A DNA stretch of 64,000 nt from assembly GCF_015209745.1 (NCBI RefSeq), contig NZ_CP063657.1:2356001-2420000 (forward strand). The letters are read 5' to 3'. The number at the start of each line of letters is the position of its first letter. Position 1 is the stretch's first letter. This DNA is from Lysobacter avium. GTDB lineage: Bacteria; Pseudomonadota; Gammaproteobacteria; Xanthomonadales; Xanthomonadaceae. The notes below the pieces were generated by a model. The model had not been told where the DNA came from. It did not search any database and saw only the letters and a list, made by a program, of their open reading frames with translations. Below, piece by piece: positions 48,790 to 56,572 of this stretch. The position numbers and the translations under genes were made by a program.

Positions 48790-49151
48790 CGAGCGCACTC
48801 CTGCTGGCAAACGTCCAGAGACGCATGACTCGAGCTCGCCGATCTGGCAGCCTCTGAATAATTCCTTACCCATCTCACTCTCATCCTGTTTTTTCGATCC
48901 AGCGCGCACAGGCACGCCGGTGTTCGGGGGCTCTAGAGCTCCCGAGCAACTGGTCAACCAGGGTGATTGCGGCCATCGAGGCCGATGGATATCCCTCTAG
49001 CGCCGCAGGACGCAGCGCCACCCCCCGGTTTTGCGATGCAGCATATAGACGCGCATCACAAAACAAAATCTCACTTGATCACCCCTTGGTGGGCAAAAGT
49101 AAGGTTGGGCAATAATCGGAAATAGAGGGAAATAGTGTTCCGTTGTTTTAC
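48790..49151 (-). promoter_or_regulatory. Leader and likely promoter of the giant surface operon, with octamer direct repeat
   Basis: This 362-base gap separates the regulator gene (stop at 49152) from the giant gene. At 49118-49125 and 49128-49135 the octamer GGAAATAG (plus strand) occurs twice with a 10-base period, 17 bases past the regulator stop. Direct repeats with one helical turn spacing are the usual target form for OmpR/PhoB-type winged-helix regulators, and such a regulator is encoded next door. The surrounding DNA is AT-richer than its neighbours. The part from 48790 to 48957 is open in frame with the giant gene but lacks signal-peptide character. No clear -35/-10 pair could be fixed. 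Confidence 0.4.
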
Positions 49152-49865
49152 TCAGCTGGCTAAAACGTAGCCAACTCCGCGCACGGTATGGATTGGAAGC
49201 TCCCTGCCCGCCGCAGCTGTATTGGCTTTGCGGCGCAACCGGAAGATCAGCATTTCCAGCCGCTCTTCCTCGAACCCCGCGATCTTGCTGGCAAGACTGT
49301 CGAGTATGCGTTTTCGGGGTACCACTTCGCCGGCAGCACCCACCAGTAGTGCGAGCAGCTCGCGCTCGGCGACCGAAAGCTTGACGGTGCCGCCGCCCGG
49401 AGCGAGCAGACGCCAGCGGTCCAGGTCGAAAGTCCAGCCATCAGCGTGTTGCTTGCTTTCAATGTCCGCCGGCCTGGCACCGTCTGAAGCCGCGCGTCGA
49501 CCGATGCTGCGCAGAGTCGCAACCAACACGGTCGGATCGACGGGCTTGGTGAGGTAGGCATCGGCGCCGCCGTCGAGACCGCGCACCTTGTCGGAGGATG
49601 ATGCGCGTCCGGTAAGCAATACCAATCCCGCCCGGGTGAGGCCACGAAGGTGCGTGACAATGCTGAACCCGTCTTCGTCCGGCAGCCCGACGTCTAGCAC
49701 GAAGAAATCAAACTCGCGGCCCACCATCGCTCGATACATTTCCAGCGCGCTGGGCGCGGTGGCAACGTTGAACCCCGCGTTCGCCAATACGGGCGCCAGA
49801 ATCACCTCACGCAGTTCGTTGTCATCCTCGACCACCATTACCCAAGGGCCGTCTCCCAATGCCAT
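49152..49865 (-). CDS. OmpR/PhoB-family response regulator
   Basis: A 237-residue two-domain regulator. The receiver domain has the acidic pocket VVEDDNE (residues 12-18), phosphoacceptor Asp58 in FFVLDVGLPDEDGF, Thr85 in LLTGRAS and Lys107 in YLTKPVD. The C-terminal winged helix has VKLSVAERELLALLV and ends with IHTVRGVGYVLAS. A GGAGG lies four bases before the ATG. It is immediately upstream, on the same strand, of the giant repeat gene. It has no adjacent kinase, but a histidine kinase ends the same gene string at 34793, and that kinase is the natural partner candidate. Confidence 0.92.
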   Translation of the reverse strand: MALGDGPWVMVVEDDNELREVILAPVLANAGFNVATAPSALEMYRAMVGREFDFFVLDVGLPDEDGFSIVTHLRGLTRAGLVLLTGRASSSDKVRGLDGGADAYLTKPVDPTVLVATLRSIGRRAASDGARPADIESKQHADGWTFDLDRWRLLAPGGGTVKLSVAERELLALLVGAAGEVVPRKRILDSLASKIAGFEEERLEMLIFRLRRKANTAAAGRELPIHTVRGVGYVLAS

Positions 49866-49954
49866 AGGTCCTCCGACCTTTCAGCCCGCTTACCGCGGGT
49901 CGACCACAACGATACGACATCGTGCGCCGCTTCCAGGTATTTGCACGGCTCCGT

Positions 49955-49968
49955 TTGACCCCGATCAA
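49955..49968. promoter_or_regulatory. FNR/ANR-type box upstream of hemN
   Basis: TTGACCCCGATCAA matches TTGAY-N4-RTCAA with one half-site perfect (ATCAA). The centre is at 49961.5. An activating site at -41.5 would start transcription at about 50003, one base before the hemN ATG, implying a nearly leaderless message. No ribosome site is visible before that ATG, which agrees. FNR/ANR control of hemN is well established in other proteobacteria. Confidence 0.65.
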
Positions 49969-50003
49969 GGCACCGGCGGTGGGCGCTACGTAACCTGAGC
50001 GTC

Positions 50004-51395
50004 ATGTCCAGTCCCCTCCAATTCGACGCGTCGCTGTTGCAGCGCTACGACCGGCCCGGTCCGCGGTACACCTCGTACCCGACCGCGCCGCAATTCTCCG
50101 CCGACTTCGGTGAGGAGGCGCTGCGCGAGGCCATCCTGGCGAGCAATGGCGATCCGATCCCGCGCCGGCTGTCGTTGTACGTGCACGTGCCGTTCTGCAT
50201 GAGTCCGTGCTTCTACTGCGGCTGCAACCGGATCATCACCCGCGACCTGGCGCGTGGGGAGACCTACCTGGTGCGCCTGTACCGCGAAATCGCGATGACG
50301 GCGGCGATGTTCGACCGCGACCGCGAGGTCATCCAGCTGCACTTCGGCGGCGGGACGCCGAACTTCCTCTCCCCGGTGCAGCTGGGCGAAGTGGTGGACT
50401 CGCTGCGCAGCCATTTCCATTTTTCCGACTCGCCCAAGCGCGACCTCTCGATCGAGCTGGACCCGCGGTTCGTCAAGCCCGCCGACATCGCCGAACTGGC
50501 CGCGATCGGCTTCAACCGCGCCAGCCTGGGCGTGCAGGACTTCGACCCGGCCGTGCAGCAGGCCGTCAACCGGATCCAGTCGGTCGAGGAGACCGTCGCG
50601 ATCATCGATGCCTGTCGTCAGAGCGGCATGCGCTCGGTCAACGTGGATTTGATCTACGGCCTGCCCAAGCAGTCGCTGGAAGGCTTCTCCAAGACCCTCG
50701 ACACGGTCATCAAAGTGCGTCCGGACCGGCTGGCGGTGTACAGCTACGCCCACCTGCCCGACCTGTTCAAGGCCCAGGGCCAGATCAACGCCGAGGACCT
50801 GCCTTCGCCGGAGGTCAAGCTGGGGCTGCTGCAGCTGGCCATCGAGAAGCTCACCGATGCCGGCTATTCCTATGTCGGCATGGACCATTTCGCGCTGCCC
50901 GAGGATGACCTGGCGACCGCGCAGGACCGCGGCGGGCTGCACCGCAACTTCATGGGCTACACCACCCATTCCGATACCGACCTGATTGGGCTGGGCGTCA
51001 GCGCCATCAGCCATATCGGCGACAGCTTCAGCCAGAACCCGCGAGACCTGCCGAGCTGGCAGATCGCGCTGGACGAGGGCCGCCTGCCGGTGTTCCGCGG
51101 CATGCGCCTGAGCGAGGACGACCAGCTGCGCGCGGACGTCATCCAGCGGTTGATGTGTCAGGGCGAGATCCCGATCGACGCGCTGGAACGGCGCTACCTG
51201 ATCGACTTCCACGACTACTTCGCCGACGCGATCGCCCAGCTGGAGCCACTGGTCGCCGACGGTCTGGTCAAGGTGGAGCCGTCCCGCATCACCGCAACGT
51301 CGCGCGGACGCCTGTTGCTGCGTAACATAGCGATGTGCTTCGACCACTACCTGACCCGACCGACCGCCTCGCCCCGCTTCTCCCGCGCCATCTAG
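50004..51395 (+). CDS. hemN: Oxygen-independent coproporphyrinogen III dehydrogenase
   Basis: A 463-residue radical-SAM enzyme that converts coproporphyrinogen III to protoporphyrinogen IX without oxygen. The cluster motif is VPFCMSPCFYCGC (CxxxCxxC pattern with an extra Cys, as in HemN), preceded by YVHVP. Further signatures are LHFGGGTPNFL, ELDPRFV, RASLGVQDFDP, NVDLIYGLPKQ and YSYAHLPDLFK. The length matches HemN (about 457) rather than the shorter HemW. An FNR-type box lies upstream, and the ANR-type regulator follows 19 bases after its stop. Confidence 0.95.
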   Translation: MSSPLQFDASLLQRYDRPGPRYTSYPTAPQFSADFGEEALREAILASNGDPIPRRLSLYVHVPFCMSPCFYCGCNRIITRDLARGETYLVRLYREIAMTAAMFDRDREVIQLHFGGGTPNFLSPVQLGEVVDSLRSHFHFSDSPKRDLSIELDPRFVKPADIAELAAIGFNRASLGVQDFDPAVQQAVNRIQSVEETVAIIDACRQSGMRSVNVDLIYGLPKQSLEGFSKTLDTVIKVRPDRLAVYSYAHLPDLFKAQGQINAEDLPSPEVKLGLLQLAIEKLTDAGYSYVGMDHFALPEDDLATAQDRGGLHRNFMGYTTHSDTDLIGLGVSAISHIGDSFSQNPRDLPSWQIALDEGRLPVFRGMRLSEDDQLRADVIQRLMCQGEIPIDALERRYLIDFHDYFADAIAQLEPLVADGLVKVEPSRITATSRGRLLLRNIAMCFDHYLTRPTASPRFSRAI

Positions 51396-51414
51396 ACGCG
51401 GCGTGGAGGCGCGC

Positions 51415-52167
51415 GTGAGCCCGACCGCGTTCCCGCGGCAGGACGCGACCACGATGGCGGACGACGGCGATGAGCTGACGTTCTGCTCGACCTGCGCGTT
51501 CTCCCAGGCCTGCCTGGCCGAGGGCATGGACAAGCGCTCGCTGATGGACCTGCACGTGCTCGTCGAGCACGTCGGTCCGTTCCACGCCGGCGAGCACATC
51601 TTCCGCGAAGGCGACCCCTTCGAGGCGATCGCCGCGGTCCGCGCCGGCACTGTGAAGACCTACATGATCGACCGCGACGGCCGCGAGCACGTGCTCGGCT
51701 TCCACCTGCCGGGCGAGGTCATCGGCCTGGACGCGATCGATGGCGAGACCTACCCCTGCAACGCGGTCGCCTTGGACACGGCGATGCTGTGTCGGTTCTC
51801 GTTCCCGAAGATCGCGGTGCTGGCGAGCAAGTTGCCGGGACTGCAACGCCACCTGTTCCGGCTGCTCAGCCGCGACATCGGTCGCGCTGCGCTGCTCGCC
51901 GGCGACTGGTCGGCCGACCAGCGCATGGCCGCCTTCCTGATCGGCCTGTCCCGACGGCTGGCGGCACGCGGCTTCTCCGCCAACCGCTTCCAGCTGACGA
52001 TGGCGCGCACCGACATTGCCAACTACCTGCGCCTGGCGCCGGAGACGGTGAGCCGGGTGCTGCGCCGCTTCCAGAAAGACGGTTTGCTGCTGGTCGACCG
52101 CCGTGAAGTGGAACTGCTTGACCGCGACCAGCTGGCCGCCCTCGCCGATCCCGTTCTGCACCGTTGA
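51415..52167 (+). CDS. anr: FNR/ANR-type oxygen-sensing transcription regulator
   Basis: A 250-residue CRP/FNR-family regulator. It retains the oxygen-sensing [4Fe-4S] cysteines: Cys24, Cys27 and Cys33 in CSTCAFSQAC, and Cys115 in TYPCNAVALD, in the same arrangement as E. coli FNR (20, 23, 29, 122). The recognition helix is in RTDIANYLRLAPETVSRVL, with the ExxSR residues that read TTGAT half-sites. The start is the GTG at 51415, because GGAGG lies five bases upstream; the GTG at 51403 overlaps that site. It follows hemN directly and is surrounded by genes with FNR-type boxes. Confidence 0.9.
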   Translation: MSPTAFPRQDATTMADDGDELTFCSTCAFSQACLAEGMDKRSLMDLHVLVEHVGPFHAGEHIFREGDPFEAIAAVRAGTVKTYMIDRDGREHVLGFHLPGEVIGLDAIDGETYPCNAVALDTAMLCRFSFPKIAVLASKLPGLQRHLFRLLSRDIGRAALLAGDWSADQRMAAFLIGLSRRLAARGFSANRFQLTMARTDIANYLRLAPETVSRVLRRFQKDGLLLVDRREVELLDRDQLAALADPVLHR

Positions 52168-52468
52168 CGCACCGCTTCCACGCGCGTGCCTTCCCAAGTG
52201 ATTAATGCACGCCGGTCGCACTATGCGGCCGGCGGGGTTGCGCATGCCCGAAGCACCCGGCACCGTTGGCGGCGGGAGCGAGGGTTTCGCCATAGCCCTT
52301 ACGCCTGGTCCAAGCGCGATTTATCCCGGCTCGACAGTCTGCCTGCAGCGGCTCACGGAGACCTGATGGAATGCGTCCATGGTCCCGCGGGTTGGGCGCT
52401 TGATCCAGGTCAACGAGACCTGAACCCCGACTGGCCAATATGGCGGCCATTATCCGGGAGAAGCATTG
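52168..52468 (+). promoter_or_regulatory. norB promoter region with FNR/DNR-type box
   Basis: This 301-base gap holds no gene that I can support. At 52400-52413 TTGATCCAGGTCAA matches TTGAT-N4-GTCAA, the form also used by DNR-type regulators. With the box centred at -41.5 transcription would begin near 52448. A plausible -10 (CAATAT, 52436-52441) sits exactly where it should. A GGGAGAAG ribosome site follows about 5-8 bases before the norB ATG. The upstream 200 bases show nothing recognisable. Confidence 0.65.
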
Positions 52469-54766
52469 ATGGAACCAAAAAGCGTGCAGATAACGAGGCG
52501 ACTATGGCTGGGCCTGGGGGCCCTGCTCATCGTCAGTTTCGGCATCATGTTGTGGATCGGCAAGGACCTGTATCAGACGGCGCCGCCGATGCCCGAGCAG
52601 GTGGTCACCGAAAGTGGCGAGGTGCTCTACACCAGGGCTGACATCGAGGCCGGACGACGCGTCTGGCAGGAGATGGGCGGCCAGCAGAGCGGCTCGATCT
52701 GGGGCCACGGTGCGCTCGTCGCTCCCGACTGGTCGGCCGAGTGGCTGCACAAGGAAGTCGTGGCGATGCTCGATATCCGTTCGCGGATCGAGTTCGGCAT
52801 GCCCTACGAGCAACTCAACGAGAGCGAGCAGGCCAAGCTGCACGCGGAGATCAAGCCCGAGATCCGGGCCAACACCTACGATCCCCAGACCGGCTCCATC
52901 GTGGTCAGCGACGAGCGCGCGCAGGCGATCTCGCAGGTCGCCGCCCACTACATGAGCGTGTTCTCCAACGATCCGGCCACGCAGGAACTGCGCGAGGCCT
53001 ATGCGATCCGCGAGAACCCGGTGCCGGACGAGAACAACCGCCGCCTGATGACGGGCTTCTTCTTCTGGGCCTCGTGGGCGACCGCCACCAACCGTCCCGA
53101 CGACGTCAAGTCCTACACCAACAATTTCCCGCACGAACCGCTGGTAGGCAACACGCCGACCGCCAGCAGCTTCATGTGGTCGATGTTCTCGATCCTGTTC
53201 ATGATCGCCGGCATCGGTTTGCTGTCGTGGCACTACGCCGCGTATCACGGCAAGGAAAAGCCGCTGGCACCACCCGCCCAGGATCCGGCGCGGGCGATCG
53301 TCGTGACCCCGTCCATGCGTGCCACCGCCAAGTACTTCTGGTTGGTGATGGCCCTGTTCCTGGTGCAGATCCTGATGGGCGCGACCACCGCGCACTACCA
53401 GGTCGAGGGCCAGGAGGCCTACGGGTTCGCCCTCTCCGAGTGGCTGCCGTATGCGGTTACCCGCAGCTGGCACACGCAGCTGGCGATCCTGTGGATTGCG
53501 ACCGCGTGGCTGGCCACCGGCCTGTACCTGGGGCCGGCGATTTCCGGGCATGAGCCGAAATACCAGAAATTCGGCGTCAACTTCCTCTTCATCAGCCTGA
53601 TCATCATTGTCGTGGGCGCGTTTGCCGGCCAGTGGATGGCGGTGATGGGCAAGCTGGGCAAGATCCCGAACTTCTGGTTTGGCCACCAGGGCTGGGAATA
53701 CGTCGACATCGGCCGTTTCTGGCAGATCTACCTGTTCATCGGACTGATGCTGTGGCTGACCCTCGTCGGTCGCGCCCTGTGGCCGGCGATGCGGGCCAAG
53801 AACCAGACCTCCTCGATCGCGGGCCTGTTGTTCCTGTCCACCGTCGCCATCGGCATCCTGTATGCCGCCGGCCTGATGTGGAAGGAAAACACCCACATCT
53901 CGATCGTCACCTACTGGAAGTTCTGGATCGTCCACCTGTGGGTGGAGGGCTTCTTCGAGGTGTTCGCCGTCGCGGTGATCAGCTTCATCTTCGTCAAGCT
54001 CGGCCTGGTGCGCGGGCGCTCGGCGACGATCAACGTGCTGTTCGCGACCATCGTGTTCATGGCCGGCGGCGTGCTGGGCATGTTCCACCACCTGTACTTC
54101 GCCGGCGTCACCACCGGGGTGATCGCGCTGGGCGCGAGCATTTCCGCGCTGGAAGTGGTGCCACTGGCCTTGATCGGCCTGGAGGCGCACGAGACCTGGA
54201 AGAGCAGCCGCGCCACGCCATGGATGCAGCAGTACAAGTGGCCGATCATGTTCTTCCTGGCGGTGAGCTTCTGGAACCTGATCGGTGCGGGCCTGCTGGG
54301 CTTCCTGATCAACACCCCGCTGGCGCTGTTCTACATGCAGGGCACCAACCTGACCGCCGCCCACGGCCATACCGCGCTGTTTGGCGTGTACGGCATGCTC
54401 GGCATCGGCCTGATGCTGTACTGCCTGCGTGGCCTCAAGCCGGACCTGGTCTGGCGCGAGGGACTGCTGCGCAGCGGCTTCTGGGCGCTCAACATCGGCC
54501 TGCTGCTGATGATGACGCTGACCCTGCTGCCGATGGGCGTTCTGCAGCTGGAAGCCAACCTGGAGAACGGTTACTGGTACGCACGTTCGGCCGAGTTCAT
54601 GACCCGTCCGATCATCGATGTGCTGGTCTGGCTGCGGGTACCGGGCGATACGATCTTCGCCGCCGGTGCCTTCATGATCGCGCTGTTCGTGCTCTCGCTG
54701 TGGCTGGGGCCAAGGCGGGCGCGCAAAACGGTCAGCGGTCGACTGGAGACCGAGTCGAGCCTCTGA
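52469..54766 (+). CDS. norB: Quinol-dependent nitric oxide reductase (single-subunit qNOR)
   Basis: A 765-residue inner-membrane heme/non-heme-iron oxidase that reduces NO to N2O with electrons from quinol. The length and an N-terminal extension of about 220 residues (first membrane helix LWLGLGALLIVSFGIMLWIG, then a soluble domain with RADIEAGRRVWQEMGGQQSG) mark the qNOR form, which needs no cytochrome c subunit. Metal-ligand helices are visible in RSWHTQLAILWIA, IVHLWVEGFFEVFAV, GMFHHLYFAG and AAHGHTALFGVYGM. The start is the ATG at 52469; a TTG lies just before it. A terminator follows 26 bases after the stop. Confidence 0.95.
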   Translation: MEPKSVQITRRLWLGLGALLIVSFGIMLWIGKDLYQTAPPMPEQVVTESGEVLYTRADIEAGRRVWQEMGGQQSGSIWGHGALVAPDWSAEWLHKEVVAMLDIRSRIEFGMPYEQLNESEQAKLHAEIKPEIRANTYDPQTGSIVVSDERAQAISQVAAHYMSVFSNDPATQELREAYAIRENPVPDENNRRLMTGFFFWASWATATNRPDDVKSYTNNFPHEPLVGNTPTASSFMWSMFSILFMIAGIGLLSWHYAAYHGKEKPLAPPAQDPARAIVVTPSMRATAKYFWLVMALFLVQILMGATTAHYQVEGQEAYGFALSEWLPYAVTRSWHTQLAILWIATAWLATGLYLGPAISGHEPKYQKFGVNFLFISLIIIVVGAFAGQWMAVMGKLGKIPNFWFGHQGWEYVDIGRFWQIYLFIGLMLWLTLVGRALWPAMRAKNQTSSIAGLLFLSTVAIGILYAAGLMWKENTHISIVTYWKFWIVHLWVEGFFEVFAVAVISFIFVKLGLVRGRSATINVLFATIVFMAGGVLGMFHHLYFAGVTTGVIALGASISALEVVPLALIGLEAHETWKSSRATPWMQQYKWPIMFFLAVSFWNLIGAGLLGFLINTPLALFYMQGTNLTAAHGHTALFGVYGMLGIGLMLYCLRGLKPDLVWREGLLRSGFWALNIGLLLMMTLTLLPMGVLQLEANLENGYWYARSAEFMTRPIIDVLVWLRVPGDTIFAAGAFMIALFVLSLWLGPRRARKTVSGRLETESSL

Positions 54767-54792
54767 CCGGCCCGACTGCTGACAATGGAAGG

Positions 54793-54813
54793 GGCGGCGC
54801 AAGCCGCCTTTTT
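54793..54813 (+). terminator. Rho-independent terminator after norB
   Basis: A six-base-pair stem GGCGGC / GCCGCC with a GCAA tetraloop is followed by five T. It lies 26 bases beyond the norB stop and before the nnrS box, so norB is probably transcribed alone. Confidence 0.9.
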
Positions 54814-54869
54814 CATGCGCGTGGTTTCGTGCGCGTGCTTGTATCTGCGCGCTCATGCACGCGGCCCGG

Positions 54870-54883
54870 CTGACCCAGGTCAA
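54870..54883. promoter_or_regulatory. Degenerate FNR-type box upstream of nnrS
   Basis: CTGACCCAGGTCAA has one full GTCAA half-site and one four-of-five half-site. Its centre lies 42.5 bases before the nnrS ATG, so with -41.5 geometry the message would be almost leaderless. The position between the norB terminator and nnrS supports a regulatory role, but the match is imperfect. Confidence 0.45.
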
Positions 54884-54918
54884 TAACGCCAGCACCCATC
54901 AAAGGCACACTGACGCCC

Positions 54919-56151
54919 ATGGACAATCATCCCGAACCCAGGCCCGCTGCGCTCTCGCCGGGCCGACTTGCCATCGCACCGCACCGCCTGATGTTCTTCA
55001 TCGGCTCGATGAACCTGCTGATCGCCATGGCGTGGTGGGCGGCATGGCTGGTGGGGACCCGCTGGCCCGCTGTGGCCATACCCCATGCCCAGCTGCACAC
55101 CGGGTGGGTGCACGCCTTCGTGATGCAGTACCAGGTGCTGCCGAGCTTCTTCTTCGGCTTCCTGCTGACCACCTTCCCGAAATGGCTGGGCCTGCCGGAC
55201 ATCGACCGCTGGCGCTACGTGCCGGTCGGGTTGGGGATCTTTGGCGGCCAGATCGCGACCCTGCTGGGTGCGCTGGGCTGGGAGGCCGGAATCATCGTCG
55301 GGGTCCTGATGACCGCCGCGGGCTGGCTCGCCGGCCTGACGGTGATGGCGCCGCTGCTGTGGCGCGAGAGCGGCACCACCTGGCATGCGCGTTCGTGCTT
55401 CGCCGCGCTGTGCCTGGGCTTCCTCGGCGTGCTGGCGTGGGGTGCCTACGTCCTGGGCGCCTCGCCGGTCTGGGTTTTCGCCAGCATCAAGATCGGCAGC
55501 TTCGGGCTGCTGCTGCCGGTGTATTTCACCGTGGCCCACCGGATGTTCCCGTTCTTCGCCAGCCGGGTCGTGCCCGGTTACCAGCCGTGGCGGCCGATGT
55601 GGCTGCTGGCCGCGGCCTGGCCGCTGTTTATCGGCCACCTGCTGCTGGAGCTGTTTCATTTCTACGGCTGGCTGTGGCTGGTCGACCTGCCCCTGCTGGC
55701 GTTGACCGCGACGATGGTGTGGCGCTGGTGGCCACGCGGAAAGAATCCGGGCCTGCTGTCGGTGTTGTTTGTCGGCCTGTCGTGGTTGCCGCTGGCATTC
55801 GCACTGTATTCCGCCCAGAGCATCAGCTATGCCATGACAGGCGTGTACTGGCTCGGTCGAGGCCCGGCGCATGCGCTGTTCATCGGCTTCTTCGGCAGCA
55901 TCCTCATCGCGATGGTGACCCGGGTGACCGAGGGTCACGCCGGGCGGCCGTTGACGATGTATCCGGTGGCCTGGTTCGCCTTCGTCGCAATCCAGATGGT
56001 GGCGGTGATCCGGGTAGCGGCAGAGGTATTTCCCGACAGCACCGCGTGGCAGGCGGTCGCCGCGGTGGGCTGGCTGGTCGCCTTCCTGCCCTGGGTCGCC
56101 CATGTGGGGCGGATCTACCTGGCCCCGCGCTCCGACGGCCGTCCGGGCTGA
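54919..56151 (+). CDS. nnrS: NnrS family membrane heme/copper protein
   Basis: A 410-residue protein with about twelve hydrophobic segments, recognised as NnrS from QLHTGWVHAFVMQYQVLPSF, FLLTTFPKWLG, GLLLPVYFTVAHRMFPFF and GRGPAHALFIGFFGS. NnrS proteins are linked to denitrification and NO stress and contain conserved His for heme/copper. It lies between norB and sirB2 with its own degenerate FNR-type box. No strong ribosome site precedes the ATG. Confidence 0.92.
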   Translation: MDNHPEPRPAALSPGRLAIAPHRLMFFIGSMNLLIAMAWWAAWLVGTRWPAVAIPHAQLHTGWVHAFVMQYQVLPSFFFGFLLTTFPKWLGLPDIDRWRYVPVGLGIFGGQIATLLGALGWEAGIIVGVLMTAAGWLAGLTVMAPLLWRESGTTWHARSCFAALCLGFLGVLAWGAYVLGASPVWVFASIKIGSFGLLLPVYFTVAHRMFPFFASRVVPGYQPWRPMWLLAAAWPLFIGHLLLELFHFYGWLWLVDLPLLALTATMVWRWWPRGKNPGLLSVLFVGLSWLPLAFALYSAQSISYAMTGVYWLGRGPAHALFIGFFGSILIAMVTRVTEGHAGRPLTMYPVAWFAFVAIQMVAVIRVAAEVFPDSTAWQAVAAVGWLVAFLPWVAHVGRIYLAPRSDGRPG

Positions 56152-56170
56152 GTCACGCACAGGAAATCCC

Positions 56171-56572
56171 ATGATCGAGTTCTACCCGCAAATCAAAAGC
56201 ATCCACATCGCCATGGCGATCACCAGCGGGCTGATTTTTGCCCTGCGCGGCGCCGGCGTGCTGGCCGGCATGCGCTGGCCGCACTGGCTGCCGGTGCGCT
56301 GGACCAGCTACACCGTCGATACCGCGTTGCTTACCGCCGCGCTGATGCTGCTGACCATGCTGCCAGGCGCGATGTTCGCCAACGGCTGGTTGACGGTGAA
56401 ACTGCTGCTGCTCGTCGTCTACATCGTGCTGGGCGTGTTCGCCATCAAGCGCGGCCGCACCCGCCTGGCCAAGGCGGGCTTCTACGTCGCGGCCCTGCTC
56501 ACGTTCGGCATGGTCTATTCGATTGCGCGCGCGCACAGCCCCTGGGGGTTCCTCAATGCCTTCCTCGGTTGA
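56171..56572 (+). CDS. SirB2 family membrane protein
   Basis: A 133-residue protein with four hydrophobic helices (IHIAMAITSGLIFALRG, TALLTAALMLLTMLPGAMF, LTVKLLLLVVYIVLGVFAI, AGFYVAALLTFGMVYSIA), the SirB2 layout. AGGAAA lies four bases before the ATG at 56171. SirB2 proteins are uncharacterised membrane proteins often found with NnrS and Nor genes, as here. It begins 19 bases after nnrS and overlaps the next gene by 17 bases. Confidence 0.85.
   Translation: MIEFYPQIKSIHIAMAITSGLIFALRGAGVLAGMRWPHWLPVRWTSYTVDTALLTAALMLLTMLPGAMFANGWLTVKLLLLVVYIVLGVFAIKRGRTRLAKAGFYVAALLTFGMVYSIARAHSPWGFLNAFLG

Noticed and set aside
48790..48957. A longer signal sequence (extended signal peptide) on the giant protein
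   Set aside because: The ATG at 48789 has a better-spaced AGGAG and a normal signal peptide follows; the extension has no recognised motif, though the ATG at 48873 remains possible.
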